NCBI GenBank assembly: GCA_010909165.1
Contig: MU008165.1
Span: forward strand, 1,550,001 to 1,614,000
Direction of reading: 5' to 3'
DNA: 64,000 nt
From: Anthoceros angustus
Lineage: Eukaryota > Streptophyta > Anthocerotopsida > Anthocerotales > Anthocerotaceae
In this document: positions 10,863 through 23,371 of the stretch, in pieces
Numbering within the stretch: position 1 is the first letter of the stretch
How the letters are laid out: each line of letters opens with the position of its first letter
Program-made: the position numbers and the translations under genes
Notes under the pieces: generated by a model
What the model saw: only the letters and a program-made list of their open reading frames with translations
What the model was told of the DNA's origin: nothing
The model's database searches: none

Positions 10863-13800
10863 ATGGAGAGCATGCAGTATGGAGAAACTTTGGTGAAGGA
10901 GTTTCTGCTCTACCGGGGCTTCTCAAGCACTCTCCGGTCATTTGAGGAAGAGCTGCTGGCAGATTCTTCGCATGGGTTTCAGGTTGACAAGGTTGTGGAG
11001 TTGCTGTTCTCTGTCTATGTGCCGAAATTCGAGGCAGACAAGTTGAGGAGTTTGATGGTATCCTTGAAGCAGTCTCTCCTGCCCAGGGTAGAGACACACT
11101 TCCAGGGAACTCTCAGGAAGCTTGAATCGTCTCTGAACCGCTACTACATCGTGCATGCGGTACAGAAAGGTCGAGCTGACAGAGTCATAGACTTCTTCGA
11201 GAATTATGGGGATCTGTTGCTCCAAAGTGGAGATGACTGGGGCGGCTGGTTCGGTGAGAGGGACTTCTTGATACTGGAGGGGGATGTGACATTCAACTGC
11301 GGTGGTGCTGATATTAGGCTTGGTCGTGCTGTGATTCTGCAGCTATCCCTTATATGAAGAATCCAAGCGTGGACGCCCGTTTCCATGTTTATTTCACGAA
11401 GGAGTGGCTGGATACCTTGATGGTATCGTTCCGCAATTTCCTTTCTGAAGTCTTTGACGGCATTCATATCCTTGTGACATGCTTGATTTTATGCTCTCCT
11501 TTCCTACGTTCAGGATTAGGATCGTCGTGCATGCTTACAAGCTGTCGTGTACTTAACTCATCACCGTGACACATCTGCCTTCACTGCTGAGGTTTCACGG
11601 AGAGAGGGTGAAGTTTAGGGCCATGAAGCAAGAATTAGGGCAGTTGCAGGAGAGATGTCTTCAGCTGGAGAGAGATCTGGAAGCAGCGTCATCCTCAAGG
11701 AGGTCTGTCATTTGGGCATGATGAATAGACAGGTTTCACGCATAACTAGAGTTCCTTAACATGGTTGAATGCAGAAGTGCATCTGGGTTACAATCCAAGC
11801 TGCCTAGCAAAGTCGATTCCAGCTGCGTTACATTTCTGATGTGTGTTCAGGCCTTCTTCAAGCTCAATTCGTGATCAGATAAATTTCCAGCGCCTGTCTA
11901 GTGGAAAGAGTCTTTCTGATTATGCTAGAGCCAGCCGGGCTTCTGCAAGCAGCAAAAGTCAACAGCTCTTGCTGACTTCCAAACCTTATTCTGGTACACA
12001 TTATGAATCCTCTGAAGATGAACAACAAACCTTGAAGGATGAACTAGCTCTGGTGCCCTGGCAAAACGAGCTTTTTAACCAAGAAGCAAGCGATCTCATG
12101 GGGATTACTACAGGTTCTTTCTCTGTCGCTTTAGTATTCTCTACGCAAGAAGTGTCCATATGTTTGAGACCTTCATGCAGTGCTGCAGCTCAATGGGGTG
12201 GGTTTCATGCAAGCCTAAGTTGCTTACCTTGAAATGTCCTCAGGTGGAGTTGTGTCTGATAACAGCGCGAGTAGTTTGTCAGAGGAGGAAACAGTGTCTG
12301 AAGTTCACATTGAGTCTCAGGTGGGCTGGTGAGCATCCTAAGGAATGCCCTTTTAGTCTCTAGCTTTCTTTGTTCTAAGATATGTCGGAGATGGCATTAT
12401 GTGCTTGCCTCATAGTAATGTGCCATGCAGCTAATAGGTAGTAAAGTCTTTGGTTCAGGAACTCTATGCAGGTCATACAAGCTCTATCACAAGGTGCCGG
12501 TTTTCAGCTAGTGGAGCAAACATTGCAAGTGCCTCTGTTGATGGCACAGTCAGGTAAATCGGTTGTGTTTCCTAACGGTTTCAGCAATTCATGAATACAT
12601 GAAGTGCTAATATCCAAAAATCATGCAGAATATGGGCTCCTGACACCTTGCATGGGTCAACCTCACGGAATGCAACCATCTACTGTGGTTCAGAAGTTTT
12701 GTCCTTGGAATGGGAGTATAAGTCTGACCGCCTGGTAAAGCTCTCACTACATAGTTGGTGCTTGGTGTGTTCTCGATGATAAGGTTGCCTTCTCATGCGG
12801 TTCGCAGCTTTTGCTGATTAGAGTTTGGCAGCCACTTTTTGCGACTGCTAATAATAGTCTGATTGCGTTGCAGCTGCTGCTAGGCACCTCTGTGGGTGGC
12901 ATCAAGGTGTGGAACGTGGAGGGCAAACGAGTTGTGTGCAACCTTCTCAGTAATGCAGCCTTTCCGAGGTTGCTTAGCCACTACCACACAGCATGGTTCC
13001 CCCATCAGATATTGTCTGCTTGTGCAACACGCTAAGACTGTTGGCACTGTCTGCATCCAAACGTGCAGGGTTTTGGATTTGAAGTGCAGCCCGACAGATC
13101 CGATTTTCGTATCTGCTGCTGCATCTGAGGGGTACGTGCCATCTTGACTGCAGGTGGTATCAAATTTGCACCCATGGAAACTCTTCCATTGTTCCAGAGT
13201 ATGTTAGCCTGTAGACTTATCAACAACGCTGTGCTGACCAGGCATCTTGGTGATGGTATTGAAGCAATGGGCTTTGGCTCGCTCACTGTCTGGAATATGA
13301 GACTTTGGAAACCTGTGGTATAGCACCGGCCTGTTCTACTACTCTTCTCAGAGAAATGGACTCCGTGTCGATGTGATTCAGATGCTGGGTCTCAGATTTT
13401 CTGTTTGGTTCCTGCAGAACTTATTGCCTCTTGGCCAAGACCCGCCTGCAGTTACATCAGTTTGCTTCAACCACAACGGGAAAATTGTCGCAGCGGGTGC
13501 AACCGATGGCATGATCCGTCTCTTTGGTATCCTTGACTCTTTATTTTCAGTTACTTTGTGAGATAATCTGTGCAGATTATCTTCTGGAAAACACTCATCC
13601 TCAACCAAAAAAAAAGACATGAATGGATTCCAACCCATAACAGGGTGGCCAGTCCATGACTCCTGTCCTGTAAGCTGTGTCCGATTCGGCCATGACCAGG
13701 CCAGCATTTGGAGCCTTGGCTCAGATGGCAAGGTACCCACACTGTCTTGATTTCACTATCTGCAGGAGGCTCGGCAAAATGTGTTCTGAAGAGCGCTCTC

Positions 13801-14301
13801 CTGTTTCGCAGCTTGTTGAGTGGAGTATTCACAATCAAGGCCAGATATTGCAATCTATTGATACCAGCAGGTACGTTCCTCTGTCACGATAACATCTGGT
13901 TTCCATTCATCTCGGACACATAATCCCATAACAAAATGCCCTCGTGTACAGCTTCACGTCCTTAGAGACTTCAACAGTACCACGACATGAATTTGCGTTG
14001 GATGCTTTGGGGAAAAGTGTACTTGTGACCTCCAACAACAATTATGCGTCAATGTACTCAGTAAGTCAAGTAGTAGCTTCATTCCCAAATTCCCCTCGTC
14101 TTGCTTGCTGCAGGGATCAGCATAAATATCTTCTGCTCATTTGACTTATGTGCTGTCTTCCTGTAGTTGGGTCAAAGCTTGAAAGCTCAAAAGACGGTGG
14201 AACAGACAGGTGCAATCACCTCTGTCGACTGGCATCCCATACAAGCAGTCTATGCAACAGGGTCGGCGGATCATTCAGTTCAGATCACTACTATCCGTTG
14301 A
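10863..14301 (+). CDS. LisH and WD40-repeat protein, WDR91-type endosomal regulator
   Basis: The ATG at 10863 starts YGETLVKEFLLYRGFSSTLR, a LisH-like N-terminal region, followed by HFQGTLRKLESSLNRYYIV and GDDWGGWF. Exon 1 ends at 11253 and exon 2 starts at 11343 in phase, giving WFAIPYMKNP and then FHVYFTKEWLDTLMVSFRNF. This series matches the N-terminal half of animal WDR91. A coiled coil (KQELGQLQERCLQLERDLE, near 11625-11685), a Ser-rich linker, and a C-terminal WD40 propeller follow. Propeller blades include GHTSSITRCRFSASGANIAS, WAPDTLHG, LLLGTSVGGIKVWNVEGKRV, AVTSVCFNHNGKIVAAGATD and ITSVDWHPIQAVYATGSADH. The stop is at 14299-14301. WDR91 in animals is a Rab7 effector that lowers endosomal PI3P. 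A similar role in plants is inference. At least ten exons; the middle boundaries are approximate. Confidence 0.82.
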
Positions 14302-14619
14302 GGGCTTGTAGGCAATTCCCTGTATTCGTATACTAACCCACTCTACTATATCCGGGATGGCAAAACAGTTCCGGGATGTGTAAAGTTTTGATCTTGCGTC
14401 TTACGAGGAAGTGGCAATCTGGTGGGCCTGGAAGCGTTCCTGGCACGTTGATGTACTTTACAATGTGAGTGACAAGATGGCAAAGACAACTGCAGCTTGA
14501 GTTCAACTCGCACAGCCCTCGCTGTCCCTGGAGTAGTTAGTAATCAAGTTTGCCTTTATGTCACGCTGTACCTGATGGGTTGGGCTTGAAGTACATGAAT
14601 TTTTCCTGGCCCAGAAAAG

Positions 14620-17600
14620 TTAAGTGGTTGAGATGCGGCCCTGATCCCAGCCAAAAGCCGGAGCGCCCAACACCTGAAGCATCGCCGCGTGTGGTATAGT
14701 AATGACATGAACGATCATAAGCCTCAACGAAAAGATGCAATATACTCACACTATATTCCCAATGTGCCCAGATGTGGGAACAATGGTAGGTTACTCGAGC
14801 CCCGAAGTACAAGACCAGGCACCACCAGACACCGCACAATCCCCATTTTGCGCTGTATGTCAGAGCCAAGGCTGAGAGAACGCCTGCCAAGTTGATGAAC
14901 TGCATGCGATAGAAGTAGGCGATATCACCTGCAAATCAGAAAAAACCTTGTGAATATTCTTTGGAATGTATGAACCAGAATGCTGCTTACGTCCTTCAAA
15001 GTCAGAGAATATCCACCTGCTCCAATAGCAATGCCTTCGATGACGACGGCTAGAGCACACAGGATTTCGCTCAGCATACTTTGGGGCGTGACACTGACAA
15101 CTAACTGCCTCACAGCAGCGTCTGAGCTAAACCATGAGGAAGCGAAGACATGGATAGAGCCAACACAGATCGCAAGAACTAATCCTAAAACAAATGACAG
15201 AGTTACAAGCATCCGTGCCATCTTGCTTGCTCTCTGCAAATGCGGGATTCCACTATCAGTTAGAACCCTAGGAACTGTTACTGGCTAGTCAACCGACAAA
15301 TCGTATAGTTTGGATTGCATCATACCCTTGGATAGAGCTTGACATCCTTTGCGATTAAGGATTGGGCAGCCACTGACAGGGAGTCTGGGAAAAAGCTCAA
15401 TGTCCAGAAAGTCTGAAAAGAGGCGTCTTACTCATATAAGGCATCCATTGGTCAGAGGATAATCGAGATCCAAGGCAAGCGCAGGGAGAAAAACCTCCAT
15501 TGCAACTTGATGCGCAGCGATCTCAATAGTCCCTGCTTCGGCTGCTACTTTTGTCATCGCCGTGTAGATAATCTGAAACTCGCAAGTTGCCAGTCACACT
15601 TAAAAAGTTGTCAAAGATCATGAAAAGAAGGATGCATCAAAACTGCTGCTGGAATTACCTACCATTCCCAAAACGGAACGTATGACCAATGGACCGGCCA
15701 TGGCAATAAAAGGGCCGAGTGCTTCTTGTGAGGGAAGTCCATACCAGCCAACTACAAACGGAAGTGCAGCTGGTAGACGTAAGCCTTCTGTTTCTGATAA
15801 ACAAGGTTCATGTTCTCCATGTACTGACTCCTTGTGGTGGAGAAGGTTCCCATTCAAGGACTTTGCTAACAAGCATACTGCCACACACTGAGCACCACAA
15901 GTTGCCCAGGCTGCTCCAGCAATTCCCCTGCACTTTGACAAGACGCCATATATTGAAGGTCACCAGCTGACTCGCTATTGAGATAACTGTATGCAGGGAT
16001 GAAGGAAAAACGAGCAGATCATACCATCTGGCCCACAGAGTGAAAACCATGTCACCAATGAAATTGCACATTGCTGCTGCAAAGCTAATCGCTAGGGGTG
16101 TTTTGGCATCCTGCCTCCCCATGAAAGCTCCTTGACCAACAATCAGAATAATCACCGCTGGAGCTGTGTCAGAACAAGCAAAAATATCACACCGTGACCA
16201 GCTAGAACAAAAAGTCGTGCCATAACTACCACTCCTGTCAGTTATTATCTCGGAAATAAGAAGACTATGTCTCAAGAAAGATGGGCACAAAGCACTGTCA
16301 GCAAAGCCTCCACTACATTGGAAGTATCTCAGTTTAAAATGCAAATTGACCATGCTCAAGGCCTTCGCACCAGACAGTGCACGGATCCGTAGGTAGGTGA
16401 TCGCAGGTCCGAAGTACTCCTCCTTTGCACCCATCATAGCCAGAAAATGTGCTGCTAATAATTCCAGAGCCAGCAAAACTGCCAGACCGACCACCACAGC
16501 CAGAAACAATGCATTGCTCAACACCCGCGATGCCTGAACATCCCATTCCCATATCCCCGGAATTGAGCGCATGACAACACAATGAAAATACGATAAACGA
16601 TAAAATCAGTAACATCATCAGATCCTTAACATAAATCAGCCATTTACTTCCACCAAAGTACCTCCAATTGGTGTGCTCTTCCCTCTTCAAGAGTAACGGC
16701 TGTTGTGCCAATGTGTGCTACAAGGTTGCACGTTGTCGTGCCTAGAAATTCAAAAGCCTACCCCAAAGAGAGAGACGCTGATGTGCAAGGGTAAATACGT
16801 CGTCAAACAGTAAATCAACGGAAAATATTACCTGGAAAACAAAATTGAAGATGGAAGTGTTCGGGCCTAAAGCAGCCAATTGAACAGCACTTGTTTGACC
16901 AACACAGCCAGTATCGATGAGGCTCATCAGCGGATCAGATAACCTGCCAGCACAGTCAGGTTACTGAAGAAGAAGCCCTTCCATCCAGGATTGTCCACAA
17001 ATGCGCTAATACTTACACAGCTCCTAATGCGGGGACTGCCAAGGTCAAAATGCTCTTCAAAATATCCTTCTTGTCTTCCTTCTTTAAGCTCAAAGCTACA
17101 CTATTTCGCATTCCTCATTAGAAACAGTACATCTCTAAGAAGGAAAAACAAAACAACACAACTGCCACATACCTTCTGCAAGACAAACCCCCTCCTCACC
17201 ATCTTCTTCCAAGTCAGGCACGTCAAACATGTCATTTCCTGTCTGCTCCTTTATCATTGCCATCGCTGCAGCAGGTTGCGATCCGGTCCCTGACTCTTCA
17301 GATTCAGCCAAAGACTGCATGGCATTGAATTCAAATCAGCAAGACCTGGAGTAGTTTGTTTCCTCTGGACTCTAAGCCTTTGCGCTATTCCCCCAACATA
17401 TACTGTATCAGGAGCATCTGAGGTTGGCGCCTATTAAACCCATATTGCTCCTGAAAACTGTGCAACCACTTACAGGGAATAAACTGCATGACCCCCACGT
17501 TTCCTTTGCGTCCTTATTGAGGGGTGAGGTCGACAGGCTAATGACCGTATTGGGAGGCTTGTCGTGCTGGCACCCAAACCAATTGAACACACACTCTTGC

Positions 17601-17668
17601 GGAGATAGTGCGGCCCTACTTAGGCCGAACTTCCGCATATTTTTGTACTTGCCTCTCGGGGCACCCAA
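14620..17668 (-). CDS. MATE efflux transporter, EDS5/DTX45-46-like
   Basis: Roughly a dozen exons. Exon 1 (17668-17474) begins MGAPRGKYKNMRK and is basic and Ser-containing, like a plastid transit peptide. It joins in phase to SLAESEESGTGSQPAAA, then ALSLKKEDKKDILKSILTLA, and then the MATE core. That core contains DPLMSLIDTGCVGQTSAVQL and AALGPNTSIFNFVFQ, the usual EDS5/FRD3-group signature. Later membrane exons include FLAVVVGLAVLLALELLAAH, YLRIRALSGA, QGAFMGRQDAKTPL and TLSFVLGLVLAICVGSIHVF. The C-terminus is a short ARVLGAPAFGWDQG tail with the stop at 14620-14622. Family members are H+-coupled exporters of organic acids or phenolics; EDS5 exports isochorismate from plastids. The substrate here cannot be read from sequence. 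It converges with the WDR91-like gene, 318 bases away. Confidence 0.83.
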
Positions 17669-18156
17669 ATTAATCTAAACATGCAATCCTGCATAACTGC
17701 ACGTTGTTTCGATCGCATGGCAAGAGGATATGTCATTGAAAGACTCCTGGCAGCTACAACGATGTCAGCGGATACGAGAAGGATGCAGGAATGCCACTTC
17801 CGAGAATAGCAGCTGGCTAGACTTGATCGAGCGGACGAAGTGTCACCGATCGGTGAACTGACCGGATCATCTGTTATGCACCTTCAGAGGAATCTCGTGA
17901 CACGTAGTCTGTGTGATGTGCAACCAGCTTGACGAGGCACCGCATAAGGAGGGAAGTGACACAACACCAAAAATCATGACAACCAGCGTTTTCTTTTCTC
18001 ATCATGATGATTATGTGTTTTGTGTCACAGATCCAGATGCAAGAGACTGGAGTCCTACCAAGTTGAGTGGGACAAACATACTTTGCGCAACAGACGTGGA
18101 TTTCAGTTGATATAGATGACATGGAGTGCAGGACATAAGAGGCAGAATGGAGGGGG
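17669..18156. other. Intergenic, no gene seen
   Basis: About 490 bases between the MATE start and the ABCB stop, both minus strand. No recognisable coding, RNA or repeat feature. It should hold the MATE promoter and the ABCB terminator. Confidence 0.4.
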
Positions 18157-21100
18157 TTATTGAGAGTTCAATTGCAGTGAAACTAGGTGATAGTAAACTC
18201 CGTCGGGGTCCTCCATCAGCCTCTCGTGTGTTCCCACTTCCACCACCTCACCTTTGCGGACGACAGCTATCTTGTCGGCATTTCTAACAGTTGATAGCCT
18301 GTGGGCGACTATCACAGTGGTTCTATCACGGGAAATTTTCTCTAATGCTACTTGGACTTTGTGCTCTGACTCGGTGTCCAATGCACTTGTGGCCTCATCA
18401 AGCAACAGGATCTTAGGATCCTTAAGGACTGCTCTGGCAATGGCAATCCTCTGCTTCTGGCCTCCTGACAGCTGAACTCCTCGTTCCCCGACCTGTACAG
18501 CAGAAAGAGCATGATCAGCAACCTTTCCAACCGAGATGACATGCTGGGATTCTGGTTACTTGGGTACATACCTGTGTGTCGTATCCCTCTGCTAGCGAGC
18601 AAATGAAACTGTGGACGTTGGCTGCGCGCGCTGCCTGTTCGACCTCCTGAGTAGTTGCATCCTGCTTCCCATGCAAAATGTTTTCCTGAATTGTACCAGC
18701 GAACAACACCGGCTCTTGACCCACAAGCGACATCTGCTGTCTGAGCCATTTAACCTTGAGAAGCCTGATATCGGTGCCATCCAGCAAGACCTTGCCCGAG
18801 TCTGGGTCGTAAAATCGCTGAATGAGCGAGATGACGGTGGACTTGCCACTACCACTGCTACCCACCAGAGCCACAGTGCAGCCAGAAGGGATCTTGAGGT
18901 TGAAATGTTGGAAGATAGGGATGTGGGGTCGAGCTGGGTAGGAAAAGCAAACTTTTTGGAACTCAATCGTCCCCTTGACTTTCTCCAGACGGTTTGCCTA
19001 TCACAGAGAAGAACGTGATTCAGGTACATGTCATGTCACAGACGGTAGTTGAACAGAGAAAAACATGTTAATGAACATAATAGCAATAGCACCTTCGGAT
19101 CAAGAACATCAATCTTGGGTTTTCGTTTCAGAATCGAAAACACAGACTGCGCTGCTGCAACACTCTTGGAAGAGTCTGGAGCCATTTGCGCAATTTGACC
19201 CACAGAGAATGAACTTAGGATCAGGATCAAAAAGATCTTTAGCACAACTCCAAAATTTGTTTCTCCTTTCTGAACCAGGGTGGACCCATACCACAGGGTC
19301 AAGGTATAGCCTCCATACATCAATGCCTGTGACGCTCCTAGAGCGGCCCCAGCTGTCTGAGCGCTTTTGAAGGACTCCTGCAAAGGAAGCGACAAAGCCT
19401 GGTTGAACAAGGTCACCACCTTATCCTCAGAGGCGAAGGAAGCTACTGTTCGGATATTTCCAATGGCCTCAGCAGCAATGCCTCCTGCTCTGGCATAAAC
19501 ATCATCTTGGCCTCCAACACCCACGTTCAATATTATTTGCATATAGTTTGCTCCAAGAAAGATAGGTGTGACAGCAATTGCAACCAAAGTCATCTTCAAG
19601 TTCAGAATAGCACAGATGATTAATCCCACACCGATAGCTGCCACACCCATGAAAAGAATCGAGAAACGGTCACCAAGTAGCCCTCGCACATAGGCGGAGT
19701 CAGCAGATAAGCGAGAAAGAATAGCTCCAGATGTATTCTCATCCTTGTCGAACCAGCCTACTTCCTGTCGCAACAATGTTTCGAAAAGTTTTTCTCGCAC
19801 TCTCCGTGTCAGCCTGATTCCAGCCCAGTTGGAGAAGCCGTGCTGGCCAGTCATGGAGATGATAGCAAGTATCCCCAAGCCAATGTACACACTAGCCCAA
19901 AGATTGACCTGCCTCCGCATCTTTGCATGATCCTCGTTGAAATAGACATACACCACTTCGCCCATGATAAAAGCAAAGAAGGGAAAGATGATCCCTGCAT
20001 TGATGCCATTGAAGAACCCAAGGATCAGAAGTGGGATCTCTGTTTTATTCAAAGCAAGGATGTCACTCAATTTAACATTTGGCTTCTCAGGTGCCTGCAC
20101 CTGCGTTGGAGGAAGCTCCATCAGCAAAGGGGAAAAAAGTCCATTTTGGAATTGTAGCAAGCAAGATTTATTTCTACTGGGACATGGCACCACGATAAAT
20201 AAAACACTCCACACTCTACTCATCCCTTACCTTTTCAACCCCATGGACTGATTCGTTTTCAGAAACATCCTTTGCCGGAGTCATCATAGGTGTCATGCCT
20301 TCACTGTTTCTTGCTTTCACAGGAAGTGCACCCTTATCCGTGTTCACATTTGCCATGTTGACCAAGCTAAAATAAACCCCACCCTTGGCCATCAGCTGCT
20401 CATGCTTTCCCAGTTCTACCACCTCTCCTTTACTGACTACCGCAATTAAGTCCACATTTCGGATTGTGGAAAGACGATGAGCTATCACTATTGTGGTTCG
20501 CTTCACCATCATTCGGTCCAGAGCATCTTGAACAATATGCTCAGACTCCGTGTCCAAAGCACTTGTTGCTTCATCAAGAAGCAAAATTTTTGGATCCTTA
20601 AGGACCGCGCGGGCGATTGCAATCCGCTGCTTTTGACCACCTGACAGTTGTACACCTCTCTCACCAACCTGAAGATCCCCATGAAGGAGCACCAACATTA
20701 GCACACCTGAAACACCAAAAGATGAGACCAAGATATGACCCATCCCAACACAAATGGAGTTGTTGACGACTCTGCAGAGGCAAGAAAGTTAGATGCTGCA
20801 CCTGAGTCTCATACTTATCCGTCAACAGCTGAATGAAAGAATCAGCATTTGCTGCTTGGGCAGCTTTGATGATTTCCTTCATCGATGCTCCTTCCTTCCC
20901 ATATGAGATGTTGTCCCCTATTGTGGTAGCATACAAGACTGGCTCTTGCCCTACTAGCCCGATCTGTTTCCTTAACCATCGAAGTTGGAGCTCACGAATA
21001 TCCACACGATCCAGGAGTACTGAACCTGCAATATGACGTCCCAAATTATGAAATTGTGAGGTTAACAGTGTCAGAAGTGCGAGATAGTTCACAGTCATAA

Positions 21101-23333
21101 GAACCTAAAGGGAGAAAGCAGACTGAAAGCCGTCTGTATCTTCAAGGACACACAGGTCAGCCCATATCCTATTTCAACATGATGAGCATGCTTACCCTTG
21201 TCAGGGTCATAGAACCTTTCCAGAAGTGCAAAGGCAGTTGATTTGCCGCTGCCACTCGGACCAACCAATGCAACTGTCTTGCCTGCAGGGACTGTCAGGG
21301 AAAAATTCTTGAAAATCTGAACATCCAGCCGAGCTGGATACGTGAAGTCCACTTTCTGGAACTCTATGGTACCATGAACTTTATTAGGGGTCTTGCCATC
21401 GGGCCCATCAACATCTATCACTGGAACCCTGTTTATCATCCCAAACACTCGAAAAGCGGCCACCCCACCTTGTGCAAAATTTGCAAGATATGGGGCAGCA
21501 AGTCCCAAGCCCCTGCAGCATGCCCGAATGAAAACACGTCATGTCAGAGAGCATTCAGAATAGCAAACACGTAAGAAACGAGGGGCACCAAACTGTGTTA
21601 GACAACAGACACTTATGACAGAGCCTCTGGCAAAGAACTTACTTTCCCCCAACAATAACTCCAAAAAAGCAAGCTATGGCAGCTCCTCCTGATAGTTCGC
21701 CTTTTTGTATGAGGATGGACCCGTACCAGAGAGCCAAAGCCCATGTTCCATACATAACCAGGTAGATGATGCCAATACCAAGGCCCCGAGCGAACCCTAC
21801 TTTGAGCCCAAATGGAAGAGATTTAGCAAGCAGATCTGAGTACCGTGCAGTAAACTGATCCTCAGCAACAAAGGAGTACACAGTTCTGATCGCACTAAGT
21901 GCTTGCTCGGCAAGGTTCCCAGCTTCATAGTAGGCTTCCTGTAGTCGTTCAGCAGACCATCATCCATATGGACTGACAGCTAGCAGCCCGACAGTAGTGC
22001 ACGCAATTAGAGCAAGACTTGAAGGATACCTCTTCTTTGGAGGCCAGATCAATGTACACAGTCCGCTGCACTTTGCCACATACAATCATGAGAGGTGTCA
22101 CCGCAAACACCACGAGTGACACCTTCCATGATTTCAAGATGCCAACTGTGTACCCCGACACAAATGTAGCTAGATGATGGATGAAATTGCCCACCTGCAA
22201 TGACACCATCCATGTTTCAGAGTTTTCCATAACAAGCGTACCTCATTGACCAAATTTTGCCTTTTTTGGCCTCCAAACTCATCCAAAAAGTACACCTTCG
22301 AGACTATTTACACAAAGAACAGTCACTACCTTCTCACCGATAGCATCTTGAATGATGGCAACATCGGCAGAAATGTTGTTCATCACTTCACCGGTGGAAA
22401 TCACAGTATCAAAGAACCCAACATCTTGACGAAGAACAGCACGCAGGTATCTTGTCCGAATTCGGGTGGCCTGTCTGTCGGCAGCCAGCATCCAGCAAGT
22501 GACCTCTGCATACCCCGAACATCACCGACAAGGCCCGCCAACTGCTCATGACACCTAACCACCACGTGCAAAGTTCCGGAGCTTACCAAGATAAGAGCCC
22601 ACGAAGATGATAAGTGACAGCCCAATCATATAGTAACATATCTGCACACGAAAATGCCAATGCGTCGATTCATCACTCTGCTCGTTCCTCAAAACCACTG
22701 TCCCAACCAAGTACCAAAAACATGCCACCCACCTGCCGCACTTCATGCATCAACTTGCTGGTGTCATTCTGATTCTGCCCAAGAGTATTGACCAACCTCC
22801 CAAACAAGAGAGAGTACCACGGTAGTGCTCCTCCATTAACAATCGCACCCATGGCCCCAATCAGCATCAGAATTTTGTCCAAAAAATCGGCAAACACAAA
22901 CAACCCGAAGAATCCCACTGTCTGGGCCCCTGTCTTAGGCTCCTGTCCCTCCTCTTCCTCCTCCTCCACATCATCGAACCTCTCCTCGTGCTGCTGCTCC
23001 TTCGCAGCATGCCCGACGGGACGTAAATTCTGCAATTTCAAATCCTCCTTACTACATCCAAGATGGTTTTACGGGTACCAAAAATACGAAATAAGATAGA
23101 AGCTCTCAAAATTGCCCAGAAAGTAAACAGACCTCAGAGGAGTCGAGTGTGTAGTCCCACACACTGGACTTGAGCCCGTCGTCCTGTGCCAAACTCAACC
23201 CTTCCTCTGGATCAACTGGCCTCACAGGGGACCTCAATCCTGCCACCCTCCCCACCCTGTCGACAGAATCCTGGTCCACAGCCACAACAACTTCGTCAGT
23301 CCACCGCAGCTCGTCTCCCAGACTCCCATGCAA
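18157..23333 (-). CDS. Full-size ABC transporter subfamily B (P-glycoprotein type)
   Basis: About a dozen exons encode TMD-NBD-TMD-NBD, some 1,200-1,250 residues. An acidic N-terminal stretch ([16 protein letters not shown]) precedes the first membrane helices ([20 protein letters not shown]). NBD1 has Walker [11 protein letters not shown]-loop LVGQEPVLY, signature LSGGQKQR, Walker [13 protein letters not shown] and the switch His in IAHRLST. NBD2 has [38 protein letters not shown] and VAHRLST. TMD2 is largely one exon (about 20145-19092). All ATPase residues are present. The last codon is at 18157-18159. The ATG at 23331-23333 gives [14 protein letters not shown]; exon 1 ends SSE|, and exon 2 starts [12 protein letters not shown] in phase 0. 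ABCB proteins export auxin, lipids or drugs at the plasma membrane; substrate unknown here. Confidence 0.92.
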
Positions 23334-23371
23334 AGACAGAAAGACCGTATCTCTCCCATGTATACACCTAC

